A stretch of DNA of 64,000 bases, from positions 32,654,191 through 32,718,190 of the forward strand of contig NC_135357.1 in assembly GCF_051622035.1 (NCBI RefSeq). Direction: 5' to 3'. Below, one piece after another: positions 47,400 through 59,105 of this stretch (the stretch's first letter is position 1; each line of letters opens with the position of its first letter). Source of the stretch: Arctopsyche grandis. Taxonomy: Eukaryota > Arthropoda > Insecta > Trichoptera > Hydropsychidae. The translations under genes and the position numbers were made by a program. The notes beneath the pieces were generated by a model. It was not told the origin of the DNA. It saw only the letters and a list, made by a program, of their open reading frames with translations, and did not search any database.

Positions 47400-48988
47400 A
47401 AAACATAATTTGTCAATTCCTGTGCAAAATTTTACTAAAGAAAATATTTAAAATTAAATGTCAACCACGCACGATTCCAATTTGTTAAAATTTTGTTCAA
47501 AATCAAACTTAAATGATATATTTGTTGTGTGCGGATCGCGTCCCCCAGATTGTTTGTCGGTGGTTTAAGCTTTTGCTAAGTTTTACCTTGAATAATATCT
47601 AAATTCCGCAATAAATACAAAACAAAAATATACTCCTATTTCTATACATATACATACATATAGTTATTTAGTATGTAGAAAAATCAAAACCAAATTAAGT
47701 TGGTTTACTAAAAATAAAAAAAAAATGGTTGATTGATTTATATTTAAGCTTATATAACCATGTCTTCCAATTGGCCTTTGATCCATGAATATATATACAT
47801 GTATAAAAAAAATACAATATATAATATAAAATTATCATTGTAACAATGTATTTTATAGGTAAATTATTTTGAAATTATTTTTGAATATCATACGTATATT
47901 ATACAGTGTACTCACAAAAACACAATAAGTGTCTGTTATTATATTATACATATAAACTTATTGCTTTGTGAAAAAAAAAATGATATTGAACTACGTATCA
48001 CTATGTCAAAAGTCTTCCATGGAAAATTTTCAATTGATGTAAATTTTTCTTCCAAAAAAAAAAAAAAAAATTTAGTGTTATGATATTACGTATACATATT
48101 ATCTACATATATGGTAAAAGAAGTCTTCCAAAATGTAACGCATAATGTAATGACGAGAAAGAAATGTTATCGCTCGACTAATAGTTTGTAAGTAATATAT
48201 TACTATTATGTATTGCTTTTATAACTAGCTTGAAAAGACAATAAATAGAGAGTAAGAGGTTCGCGTGAAAATTTGTAAATGTAATTATTTACAAATAAAA
48301 AAATATTAGGGCAAAAAGCTTGAAATTAACATAAGGATTGTAATAGTTGGAGATGTTGGTTATTTTTGTGATAATAGAACGGATAAAAGAAGAATCTAAA
48401 CCAAAAACTATAGGTAGTGATTATAAAAAAAAAAAAAAAACAATTGTTAGCTAATACTGTAAATCAATTAAAAAAAACATTACCAAAAACTTTTGTATAA
48501 GTTAATTGCAAATTGCATATCATAAATATTTTAAAAATATATATATATATGTATGTATTTATCCCTAACATTGATCACAAAAAGAAAAATTTCAACAGAA
48601 TTCAATTTTATTTTAATTATTTCTAAAATAATCACACAAATATTCAATAAATTTAGTTTCAAATCCATAATTGTAAATATTGTGTGAATTTTTGTTCAAA
48701 TATTTTCACGTTTCATTGTTTTTTTTTTTAATTTAAATAATAATTATTATACTAAAATAAATAATAAATTGTTGTTGTTGAAATTGTAAGTGAATGTTTT
48801 ATGAAAAACGTTATATATAATATTTATGAAATCTAGATGTGAAAAAGAGTAATAATGATCAAATTATTTGAAATGAAAACAATAAATCAATAAACAGTAC
48901 TGAAATCTTATTATTCTTGTTGAAACAAAATGTTACTTTATTCAATTTTTTTTTTCAAAAACTATTCACGAGAAAGAACTGTAAAAAA
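47400..48988. other. very AT-rich DNA
   Basis: Poly-A/T runs at about 48053-48070, 48426-48440 and 48720-48730. No gene or element ends seen. Confidence 0.45.
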
Positions 48989-49110
48989 GGTAAACGGATT
49001 TTTCCGCAAAATGCGATCTCGATTGATGGAATTTTTCGGTGCCAGATGTTCCGTAATCGAGATTTTAGTGACGTGTGCGAGATCGCTTTTTGCGGAATAA
49101 TCACCGAACC
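48989..49110. mobile_element. hAT-like MITE G, compact copy
   Basis: GGTAAACGGATTTTTCCGCA at the left and TGCGGAATAATCACCGAACC at the right are inverted with few mismatches. Flanks GTAAAAAA and GTAAAAAC agree at 7 of 8, supporting an 8-bp target duplication. Only 122 bases. Confidence 0.82.
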
Positions 49111-49550
49111 GTAAAAACAGCCTTTAAGAAAATAGAATACTATACAAGTTTGCAGTCATGTGAATTGTTAGTACTTTTTTTAAACCCAGTGTAAATTAAT
49201 GGATTACATGCAAGGCGAAACATAAATAATACCATAAGAAGTATCAAAAACAATATTTTAAAGCTTTTATTTAGTTAGCATTTGTTTTTACAAGTTTTAT
49301 CCCAAAACAAACATTTATGTACATACAATATAAAAATTACAGTAGTGCACACTTTGTATGAAGATTTCATTTTATTGATCTTCCAAATCACTCATTTATT
49401 TCGGCGATGTGGAGTAAGTCTGGTCGTAAGATAAATAAATAAGAAATTATTCCCAGATGAAAAGTGCTGATTTATAAGGTAAAGACATCGATTCTTGAGG
49501 TACTCCAGAGTGATGAAATTGAAAAGTTATAAAACTTTAAACACTACATA
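49111..49550. other. AT-rich intergenic DNA
   Basis: Nothing recognised. Confidence 0.4.
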
Positions 49551-49663
49551 GTCTTGCCATAAGTTCTGTTACAAATATATTTTATCATAAAACAAAAACT
49601 AAAAGACATATTGACACGAAACAAATTTTATTTAATAGATAGATACATACACACAATATAAAA

Positions 49664-50557
49664 CTAAAAATTATTCAAAATGTCCACCCTTATTTTTAAT
49701 GCACTCCCGTAACCGTCTATCGAATCACACACAACTTCCATTGGAAATTCGTCAACTGCTTTGTTCAGGGACATCTTTAAAGCTTCTAACGAATAATGAC
49801 GTTTAGAGCATGCCATGCACTCCAGATGTGACCATAATTTATAGTCCAGGGGATTAAGGTCGGGGCTCCCAGAAGGCCATTCCGCCGTGCTGATAAACGC
49901 CGGAACGTTCGCCGCCGTTTTGCTTTGTGACCCGTTGCCGAATCTTGTTGAAATATCCAATGCTGATTATTGACCAATTCTGAGTTGAGGGGCTTTACGA
50001 CGCGTTCCAGGACATCTTCTTGGTAAACTTTGGCCAACGTTTTCAGCCCCTTTTCGCAGAAATGCAGCTTTGTCATCCCTTCGTAGGACACCCCCCACCA
50101 CACCATCACTGACGAGGGATGATGTCCACGCTGCACTCTCTCGACTACCTGATGAGCTTCTCGGGCACTTCTAGCATATACCCGTTGTAAGGATGTAAGA
50201 CGTTGTAAGGAGATGACCTGTGCATCTTTTATAAGCACCGAGACCAAGGTCACTTTTTATCATCCTAGACATTGATCTCGGTGATATTCCCATTTCTCGT
50301 GCTAATATTTTCTGTTTTCGAAGGGGATTTCTGCGAATTCGCTCTTGAACTGCATGAATTGCATTTGACGTTCGAATTGATCTCGGACGGCCACTTCTTT
50401 CAGCGTCAAGTAATGTGCTGGATGTGGTGAACCTTTTGATAGTTCGATGCACAAACATTCGTGAAATATTAAGCGTGTTGAAAATTTCGCTCGCACTCTG
50501 CCCCACCTTGTGCAACGCAATCACAGCCACATGGTTTTCGTAGTCGCCCCACTCCAT
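49664..50557 (-). pseudogene. broken mariner (maT-like) transposase
   Basis: From the start MEWGDYENH the N-terminal helix-turn-helix region is readable (IFNTLNISRMFVHRTIKRF, SGRPRS). After YKRCTGHLL the family's next segment is missing, including the part with the first catalytic Asp, and the frame shifts to VYARSAREA, SVMVWWGVSYEG, FQQDSATGHKAK. A second shift leads to SPDLNPLDYKLW and the end. The last two catalytic Asp are visible in QQDS and NPLDY contexts; the protein cannot be functional. Codons differ from the host zinc-finger gene next to it. Confidence 0.88.
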
Positions 50558-50573
50558 CTTAGGGCGGTTTCAG

Positions 50574-50810
50574 ACTAGCGTATTTTTCTGCGCGTTTCAA
50601 AAAACCGAACTCACGTACACGGGCTTATTCCAGCGTGTTAGCTCCAACCGGTAGTGGTGATTTAGTATCAACATGGATAATACGAGCTTATAAGCGCGTC
50701 TACGCTCGTACGAGTTGCGCGTATGGAAAACGACGCGCCTATACGCGCCTACATGCACTTCAAAAAACGAGATTATACGCGCGTATAAAACGCTAGTCTG
50801 AAACCGCCCT
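50574..50810. mobile_element. MITE nested in the mariner, TTA target
   Basis: GGGCGGTTTCAGACTAGCGT at the left and ACGCTAGTCTGAAACCGCCC at the right are perfect inverted copies; TTA lies on both sides (50571-50573, 50811-50813). The interior is rich in ACGCGC words. Confidence 0.88.
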
Positions 50811-50984
50811 TAACCGCACGAAAGATTGACGCAAAACTAATCCACCGATACACCCCCAATAGAAAGCGAAAAAAAAAACTTCCTGGAAATTCATATTTAC
50901 GAATAAAGCGATCGCAAACCTTTGTAACAGAACTTTTGGCTAGTCTAGGTATATAGTGATAAAGCATCCTCAAGAAATAGTTTG

Positions 50985-53900
50985 TCATTTTATCGTAGCA
51001 TGAGTTAATAAATGTCTCTGTAAGCTACACTTATAAGCGAACGACTTAAAGCAGACATCGCAATGGTGTGATTTTGTCCCATTGTGACTACTTATGTGTC
51101 TCTTTAGAGAAGATTTGAGAGAATACCCTTTCAAACAAACGTCACATTTGTACGGTTCATCTCCAGCGTGACATTGCATATGTACCAAGAGCGTAGACTT
51201 CTTGGTGAACCTCCTGAAACAGACACCACATGCGTAGCGGTCATCCACACCGTGAGACTTAGCATGTCTATTCAAATTTGACTTATCGACGAACGATTTG
51301 AAGCACACGTGACATTGGTACGGTTTGATCCCGTTGTGCGAGTTGATATGATCTGCAAGGCTAGCCTTGAAAGCATAAGACTTGGGGCAAATTTCACACT
51401 TGTAAGGTTTTTGGTCGCCATGCCGCTCCATATGCTTCGTCAGATAGCACCTGTGAGTGAACACTCTCGAACAAACACCGCACTTGTGCGGTTTTATTTC
51501 GGCGTGGCATTTCAAGTGAACAGAAAGTGCCGAGTAGTAAGTGAACGATTTCGAACAGACTTTGCATTTGTGCGGTTTTATCCCGCTGTGTGAATTTATA
51601 TGCTGCGCGAGGAATAATTTGCTCCTATACGACTTGAAACAGATGTCACAAGTGTGCCGTTTCTGTCCCGAGTGCCTTTTCACGTGTGCCACGAGACTGC
51701 ACTTGAGTTCGAACGATTTCAAGCAAACGTTGCATTGATGCGGTTTTGTCCCGTTGTGAGAGTTGAGATGATCGTCAAGGCTAGTCCTGAGCGCATAAGA
51801 CTTTGAGCAAATGTCACACTTGTACGGCTTGTGGCCTTCGTGCCGTTTCACATGCTTCATCAGATGACACCTCTGAGCGAACACCTTCAGACAAATGTCA
51901 CACTTGTGCGACTCCACCACGGTGTGACACTTCAAGTGAGCCGCAAGTGTAGAATAGTGCGTGAACGATTTTGAGCAGATCTTGCATTCGTGCGGTTTTA
52001 TCCCGCTGTGTGAGTTCTTATGCTCGGCAAGGTTTGATCTGCGGGTGTACGATTTGAAACAAATGTCACAAGTGTGCAGTTTCTCCCCCGAATGCCTATC
52101 CAAGTGTCTCACGAGATTGTACTTGCTAGCGAACGACTCGGTGCAAACGTTACATTTGTGCGATTTAATGCCGTTGTGATGTCTCAAGTGTGCCGAACGA
52201 GAAGACAAATAGGTGAAGGATTTCGAGCAAATCTTGCATTTGTACGGTTTTATTCCGTAGTGAGAGTTTATGTGTGCCGTGAGGGCGAACTTTACCGAAA
52301 ATGACTTTGAACAAATGTCGCACGTATACAAAGCATGACTCTTTACATGTTCGGCTAGAGCGGACTTGGTTGAAAACGACTCTGTACACGTCTTGCAATT
52401 GTACCAGTCGTTGACGGTGTGCGTTTTGATGTGTTTCCTCACGTTAGATTTGTTGTGGAATGATTTCGAGCACACGTTACATTGGAACGGTTTGGTTTCG
52501 TCGTGAGTGTTTATGTGCAGAACGAGCTCGTATTTGTAATTGAAGGATTTCGAGCACGTGTCGCACATATACGGCCTGATTCCGGTGTGCAAATTCAAGT
52601 GTTTTCCGAGGTTGAATTTGCGTGCGAATGACTTTGAGCAGATTTGGCACGTGTGCGGTTTCTTGTCGGCGTGCGTTTTCATGTGTCTCTTCAGGCCGAA
52701 TTCATGAGTGAACGATCTTGAGCAAATGTTACAACCGTGTTGAGTATGAGTCTTCGCGTGGACTACCAATTCGGATTTGAATGGGAACGATTTCATACAA
52801 AGTTCACACTTGAACGATCGCAATTTGGATTCGCCGTCTAAGCTTTTCGTCAGTGTAAATTTTCCTCCGTGAATCTGCAAAATAAAGCGACGGTTATGTA
52901 ATTTCAAATGTACATAATACAGTAGTGTCATCCAACAGGTTTCCAAAAAACTTATTTCTTCACAGTAAAGATATGTTAAATAACACTTAGCAACGTAAAA
53001 ATTATCCGAACGGAGGTTGATCAAACTTTACTAAGCTTCGCCCACTGAATTCGAATATGACAATAATCTTTGATGTCTTGCTCCCTTTTAACCGTTTCTA
53101 TGGAAGCTTTGGGCGACAAGTCTGTAGCGCGGCTGTCTTCCATAGAATTTCTGAACTTTGCACGGGATTTTGAGGCTTATATGCGCCTATTTCAACTGGT
53201 TTAAGGTTCAAAATTTGTTAAATATATTACTGAGTTGAATGCCATCTATTCAATTTATATATACCAGTCAAAAATTAGTTTTTTTTGGAACCATACTGAA
53301 ACCTCGTTTATGTGACGTCACGTCTTCATGCAATTATGAAGAATGATTACACTGTTCGACACGAAAAATGGTTCAGAGACGAGATATGACTTTTCTTATA
53401 GATCTATGCCCAGTAAACACGAATCTGGTAATAAAAAATGTTGATTGGCTCGAGATTCAGAGATATATGTGTTTTTTAAATCGCGCGATTTTTCTATATC
53501 TTGGTGTTGTTCGGTCGATGTCTCAAAGTCTGTCAATTTCCTGTTCAAAATGAATATTGGAATCTATAGTCGGGTATTTTATCTTCCATTTGTAGTACTT
53601 TTCAGCTTTCAAATATCTCTAAGTAGTCATCCAGTTCAAATCAAAAGTCAAAAGTACGTATTTTCACTTGGGATTTTTTCCCACTGTTAATACTATTTTA
53701 TATTGAGTTTTTTCTATTGAAACATGTTTATTGAGATAGTGTTCTGACCACACTATTTTTTGTTTTCGTTTAAAAGGGTTAATTGGAAGTGTGCTGAACT
53801 TAATTATATATCATAATTCGATAGATAATTAATTATACATATTTTAAAGCAATAAAAACTCATAATCAAAAGCAAAAACATTTAACCATTGATTCCTATA

Positions 53901-54839
53901 CTCACTTTTAGTACAGCAATTCTAGATTTTAAATTAAACACTGCAAAAACCAAAAATCTGTAAAAATTACACATTATTTTAAGTCGACAAAATCATTGTC
54001 ATATTCGAATTTAGTGGGTCAAACTTGGTATAAATTGATTTGTTTCCACTCCGGTAAGTAAAAAACATGATTTTTATTTGTCGCTCAATGTAATCAATTG
54101 AAAACGGAGCATCATCTGTAAAATAAATTTGGTTGTCAAGGATATTTATATATAATATTATTATAGTAATATCAATAAAATTTAGCTATGATTTAATTCT
54201 AAATTATAATAAAAAATTAGCTGTACGGTTTAAATAACTACAAAATATATTGTGAGAATTTTTCTGTTGGAAATTTTTGCTATGAAAATGGAATGACACC
54301 ACTGAATTTATTCAATCAACATTTTAACAATACAGATTATTAACCTGTGAATTATCTTCAATTACATGGATATTTTGATTTGAATCACTTTCGGCTTTTA
54401 ATGCAGTCGACTTCCGTATATTACTTTCATCGTTTGCGGAAGAGTCGATATCAATTTCATTCGACCATATTAAATCATCAAGTAAAATTTCTTCCACTTT
54501 CAAATCTGAACACTTGGCAAATCTCAGCTTTTGCGTTCTGTCACTCTGTACACAAATGCTCCTAAAATTGCACAACAATTTCAGATTGTCTTCACATTTT
54601 AAGCATATCATTTCTGGAAAACGGTCGTCTTCTTTAATCTGCAAAACAAACATAGATGACATGAAGTCTTGATTGCATCAGCGATTATTGAAATACTATA
54701 TGTATATGTATGTGCATAGGTAGATACGAACTTGCAGATGACAACAGGTCGAAATGCGTTGAACTAGTGGATGAGGAATGTCATGAATGGAGATGGAAGA
54801 ATCGGCAGGAGCAAAACAGAGACACAGCCTACACTCCAT
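50985..54839 (-). CDS. ZAD domain protein with 22 C2H2 zinc fingers, three coding exons
   Basis: Exons (minus): 54839-54732, 54638-54345, 52874-50985; all phase 0, total 763 aa. The first ATG in the frame starts MECRLC. The ZAD dimerisation domain spans exons 1-2, with zinc ligands C3, C6, C48 and C51 (CLKC). An acidic linker (ILLDDLIWSNEIDIDSS) follows. From residue 157 to the C-terminus come 22 C2H2 fingers with C-x2-C-x12-H-x3-H spacing and mostly SKSF-type cores. Such proteins are nuclear DNA-binding regulators that dimerise through the ZAD; many insect members are fast-evolving and lack individual names. Fingers 10-14 and 15-19 are a tandem duplication of a five-finger block. The first donor (CAA|GTTCGT) is weak. 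The stop codon is 39 bases from a mariner insertion. Intron 2 contains repeats D and related AT-rich repeats. Confidence 0.93.
53025..54130. repeat. repeat cluster in zinc-finger intron 2
   Basis: 53085-53360 matches the piggyBac-like MITE at 34130-34612 in inverted orientation (CTTTGGGCGACAAG, ATGTGACGTCACG). 53350-53790 is repeat D (inverted copy at 24376-24805). 53880-54070 matches the intron-6 repeat block of the BSD gene (CAAAAATCTGTAAAAATTAC, ATTCGAATTTAGTGGGTCAA). Confidence 0.75.
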
Positions 54840-54899
54840 GGTACTGCTGTCACTACTAAATAGTGCGATTAAAAAAATGTAAACAAACGTCAAAGCTAT

Positions 54900-55037
54900 G
54901 ATTTGGTCCTAGCTAAACACAGTTTATAGCCATGTGCTCTTTCTGGGTACTCTTCAGTAAATAAAACGGACCATTCGGAAGTATTATTTCTTGTATAAAT
55001 GTATATACTAGGTCTATCCAAGTATTTGATGTATTCG
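54900..55037. other. 5' flank of the zinc-finger gene
   Basis: Short AT-rich segment upstream of the minus-strand start; probably holds its promoter, but no motif is distinct. Confidence 0.3.
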
Positions 55038-55483
55038 TAGTGGACCCAGGGCAACCGAGAAAAATCCTGGGCCATGGGAAAAAAAATTCTAATCCTGAGA
55101 CAAACTAAAATTAAAAGACATTTTTAGTATGCGAAAAATCAATCAAAGATATTAGAAAAATACCTTTATTTTGATTGCTATTTTTTTTAAATAATTGAAT
55201 AAGAAAGTATGATATAACGGTTCGGTGATTATTGATCACAAAGCGCTCCCCCAAAAGTCATTAAAATCTCTATAACGGAATATCCGGCAGCCGAAAAGTC
55301 GCATCATACTAACGATAAATATCGTACTAACGAAAACTCAAGTGCCAAATATTCGGTTTTCATAGCAAAAATTGTCTTTGTGACCTTCGCAATGTGACTA
55401 ATAATCCAATAACCGATATAACAGGAATGATTTCGAGTAGTCAGAGCCCTGTAACTTCCCACCTCTCGTCGGCCCTGGGTAGA
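55038..55483 (+). repeat. dispersed repeat R, interrupted copy
   Basis: CCCAGGGCAACCGAGAAAAA to GTCGGCCCTGGG, as at 4396-4690, split by a MITE at 55219-55414. Confidence 0.75.
55219..55414. mobile_element. hAT-like MITE G with exact target duplication
   Basis: GGTTCGGTGATTATTGATCA at the left, inverted relative TAATAATCCAATAACC at the right. GATATAAC is repeated exactly on both sides (55211-55218, 55415-55422), and the uninterrupted repeat at 4396-4690 shows the empty site. It carries internal inverted words (ACTAACGATA / TATCGTACTAACG). Confidence 0.9.
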
Positions 55484-55619
55484 CCTTTATGTTTTTTCTT
55501 AATTTATTTATCGTCATACGGTAAACGGTTTATTTACAACATTGTGTCGCGCACATGATAATCGTCATAATCATCATCTACAGCTGCTCGATGATGATTA
55601 TGACGCTACACTGATGGAT

Positions 55620-55990
55620 GAAGATCTCTCCAACACACTTCTACTTGTCTCTGTTTTGCGCAACTCTCGTCCATCTCACCCCATACATTTTCTTGATTTC
55701 GTCTACCCATCTTTTCCGCGGTCTTCCTTTAACCTTTTTATTATATATTCTCTCGGGTACCATTCTAGCACTTCTTTTGTCCATTATTTTAGCCACGTGA
55801 CCCGCTCATTGCCATTTCAATCTCTTTACTCTATTCACTATGTCCACTACCCTTATCATACTTCTCACCCACGTGTTCCGCTTCCTGTCTTTCCTCGTTA
55901 TGCCGAGCATACAGCATTAAATACTTCTTTGAGTGCATTAGACTTTATGTAGAATCTTGGCGCTCAATGTCCAAGTTTCACATCCATACG
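55620..55990 (-). mobile_element. LINE 3' remnant
   Basis: The minus strand has the same decayed reverse-transcriptase end as 3707-4150 (TCTCGGGTACCATTCTAGC, CATTGCCATTTCAATCTCTT on the plus strand). Frames are broken. Confidence 0.6.
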
Positions 55991-56164
55991 TCATCGAAGA
56001 TCTTTTTCTTCAAGCAGAGTGGCATTTTTGATTTAAAAACAACATTCATTCGTCCAAATCCACTCCATCCTAATTTCACTCATCTTTATTTCTTCTTCTT
56101 TACTACCGAACATATCTATTATTTGACCTAAATATAAATACTTATTTATTACTTCTACTATTTT

Positions 56165-56345
56165 TCGTTGCCACGAAAATCGCGTAAACGGAATATCTGG
56201 CACTCGAGCTTTCGTTAGTATGATAGTTCACGTTGTAACTCTCGATGGATGGAATATTCGGGTGCCAGATGTTCCGCGATAGATATTTTAATGCGTGTGT
56301 GCGAGTGTGCGAGATCTCTTTGTGCGGAATAATCACCAAACCTTT
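56165..56345. mobile_element. hAT-like MITE G, diverged copy
   Basis: Marker GTGCCAGATGTTCCGCGAT, GCGGAATAATCACCAAACC at the right. The left end is altered (GCGTAAACGGAATATC). Confidence 0.7.
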
Positions 56346-56350
56346 GTGTT

Positions 56351-56390
56351 TATTTTGTGCCTCGATACATATGTATCGAGGCACAAAATA
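56351..56390. repeat. 40-base perfect palindrome
   Basis: TATTTTGTGCCTCGATACAT is followed directly by its exact reverse complement with no loop. It sits at the junction of MITE G and the Tc1 relic. Confidence 0.95.
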
Positions 56391-56715
56391 CGATAGACAA
56401 GATGGATTGATAACACGTTTATCTTTACAACAGCGATTTAAAACTGCTGTAGAGATAAGAAGAGACCTCTCCAGTGAATTTCCGATCGAAATAAGTGGCC
56501 AGAAAGTAGTCCCGATTCGAACCCGATAGAAAACCTCTGAATGGCCATTAAGTGCCGGATTAATAAATATAACATAACATCTGTACACTCATTAAAGAAA
56601 ACAATAGAAAAGGTGTGGTACTATGAATTGCCAATTGAAATTCTGAGAGTTTTGATAGATTCCATGCCTAGTGGAATAAAAGCTGTGATAAAAGCAAAAG
56701 GAACCAAATATTAAT
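56391..56715 (+). pseudogene. Tc1-type transposase relic with internal deletion
   Basis: The first part reads LITRLSLQQRFKTAVEIRRD, a Tc1 helix-turn-helix region; after a shift follow DSNPIENL and MAIK, then LKKTIEKVW, RVLIDSMPSGIKAVIKAKGT and a stop. This is the conserved Tc1 C-terminal end. The middle of the catalytic domain is missing, so the N-terminal DNA-binding part is joined almost directly to the last catalytic region. Confidence 0.82.
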
Positions 56716-57943
56716 TTGTAAATAGTATATTTGATCGAAATAAAATTAAAAATGTACATGTAAACTGTTATTTTAATTCCAAATATCATTCTTGCGCGAC
56801 ATAGACACATCGTCTTTAAAATCAAATAGCCATAAAACTTGTCTCGCCCCCTTTCTGTAATATATTTTTAATACTTCTCTTTTTTAAATAGTGCACTGCG
56901 ATATCATCTACTATTTTAACGACTTTGGGTGCTGGTTTTAAGTATGTTACACACAGGACCGGCGCGTCATATTTTTCTTGTATGTGCGGTTCAATTTTTA
57001 TTAAAAAAAATCGTTTTTAACAAAAAGAATCATATTTTAAAAATATAACCGTTATTTTCGGTGAATAGTTTGTCTGAAGACCCTCTAAATGCAGTTTTTT
57101 CTGAGGCCATCGTTAAAATAATTTAAATTATTCTTTTTTATCCCAATGTTTGACCTCGCTCAAATATAAATTATTTATACAATCGATAGTTTGATTTGAA
57201 CAAATCAAACTATACAATCGATAGTTTGATATGTTTAAAGCCTCTTTGGTAAATCACACCACTTCTAATAAAAATCAACATGATGACTGCTTCCCTTGTG
57301 TCCCTTTAATAAAGGCGTCATATGTCTTCAATCGTTCTTCAATCAATCTTAAAATTCGCCTTTACTAAATATTTCGCAACAAAAACAGTACACTCGATCT
57401 TTTTGGTTGAATAAACAAGTCATGTTCTATCCACTAATTCACCATTTGCTGTTCTTCGTTGCAAATATATTTTGTTAATAGATCGCCCTACAGTGTCTTT
57501 TGGGTAATAATGAATTAAAACTCGTATTGGTCCTTTCAAAACTATAGTTTCAATTTGATTATTCTGTAGTTATATTATCAAAATCATTACAATCTGTAGT
57601 CTCCACTTTATTTGTTGAAATGTCTGGACTGCTCGTCGATTAGATATAATTTCATTCTCGCGCCCATCCCACAAATTATGTAGCATTTTTTGGTTGTTAA
57701 TTTGCTCCTTGGATCTCTTTAACGTATAGACGGCGCGCAAATCTCGGTCCATTTAAAATTAACACTTTTTTTTAACAATATGTTAAGAACGCCTCTGTGC
57801 CAAGCACCGTTTGCAAAGGCCACGCGCCGTCCCTGGGCATACATAATCTCGGTGTTCCACTTTCCATGAACGCGACACGGAAAGTGGAACATAGTCCATT
57901 TTACGACTTTTGGGCAATAAAATTTATGTGCTTTGATGCAGAG
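56716..57943. other. intergenic, a few hairpins
   Basis: No gene. TACAATCGATAGTTTGAT is repeated around an inner palindrome at 57177-57232. A 12-bp perfect stem (GTTCCACTTTCC / GGAAAGTGGAAC) lies at 57854-57890. A 60-codon minus frame at 57570-57752 has no recognised domain. Confidence 0.4.
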
Positions 57944-58319
57944 CAGCGTTTCCCTACCTGTGGTACGCGTACCACTTGGTGATACGCGAAAAAAAATCAG
58001 TAATGGCGGACATGCAGGAATAGAAATATTTTTTATATAATTAATAAACAGTATCTTAATTAGACATCGTCGACGTCAATATGTACAGTTGATGATCGAA
58101 AATCTGGCAATCGATACGTTTTCCTCAGATCCGGCATAGTTTTTGAACTGTATTTTAAAATTTATCGCGTTAAAGCTCCAATAAATAAATAACTTGAATT
58201 TGACACTTGAGAACAGCTCGATAATGATCTTTAATGTTGCAGATAAAATTGAAAGTATGATTAGAAAATTAGATTTTTGGCATCTACATACATACATATG
58301 TATCGAAAATGATCAAACT

Positions 58320-58770
58320 GAAGTATTTGGAACTTTACATAATTTCTTATCTGAAAACAAGAATATGTGAAAAATAATTGAACATTTAATAGGGATGAAA
58401 TCGTTTTTTACACAGTGCTTCTCCAAACTTTAAGAAGCAAATAATTGGATTTCAAACCCCTTTGATAACGAACATTTTCGGACAGCTACCAAGGAAAAGG
58501 TGAACTAGATATAACTTTCAAATTATAGCATTTAAAAACCGAATTCGAAATAAATAAGGTTATTAATTTTTGGCTAGGTATTAGTGAAGAATATGAACAG
58601 CTTTCTGACATAGCGCTTAAGTTTCTGTCGCCGTTTACTAGCACTGAACTGGTTGAGAGAGCTTTCTCTTCATATATTTTAATAAGACAAATATATAAAT
58701 AGATTGAATGCAGTTCCAGATTTAAGGGTACATCTCGCATCATTTGAACCAAATTTTAAAAAACTATACT
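58320..58770 (+). pseudogene. hAT transposase C-terminal relic
   Basis: Across several frames: NWISNPFDNEHF, then VINFWLGISEEYEQLSDIAL, KFLSPFTSTELVERAFSS, and after a shift NRLNAVPDLRVHLASFEPNF. This is the hAT C-terminal dimerisation region as found in ZBED-like transposases. In-frame stops and shifts make it a relic. Confidence 0.82.
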
Positions 58771-59105
58771 CCTCGAAACAAGTACAAGGATCTCATTAAA
58801 TTTATTTTGTAATGAGATTTAATTAATGAAAAGAAAATATATTATATGTACTTTGTAATTTTGTGTTTTTATTAAAACCATTTATCAATAATATAAGTAT
58901 GGGGGATGAACGAATGAGACGACTGGCATGTTAATGCACGAGTTTTATTTATGACAACTGAAGGCAGAGTGAGGTAGCTAGCTCCGAACACAATCGAGTT
59001 GGTCCCCACTCGCAGGAAGGTGACCAAACTCGACCATGTCGTATAACGAGCCGCCGCAGAAGTATGACAAAATAGTAGATAAATATATTAAAATTTGAGC
59101 ATATT

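Larger units (their letters stand above)
49551..50945 (-). mobile_element. mariner element, maT-like (DD37D type)
   Basis: 25-bp terminal inverted repeats (49551-49575, 50921-50945; 22 of 25 match, sharing AGTTCTGTTACAAA) are flanked by TA on both sides (49549-49550, 50946-50947). The broken transposase is on the minus strand. A 239-base MITE is inserted between the right TIR and the transposase start. Confidence 0.9.

Noticed and set aside
54840-54893. Upstream extension of the zinc-finger frame
   Set aside because: The frame extends upstream but starts from TTG, not ATG; the first ATG gives the expected ZAD N-terminus.
55542-55952. 136-codon plus-strand frame
   Set aside because: It is the complement of a decayed LINE on the minus strand, also seen at 3707-4150.
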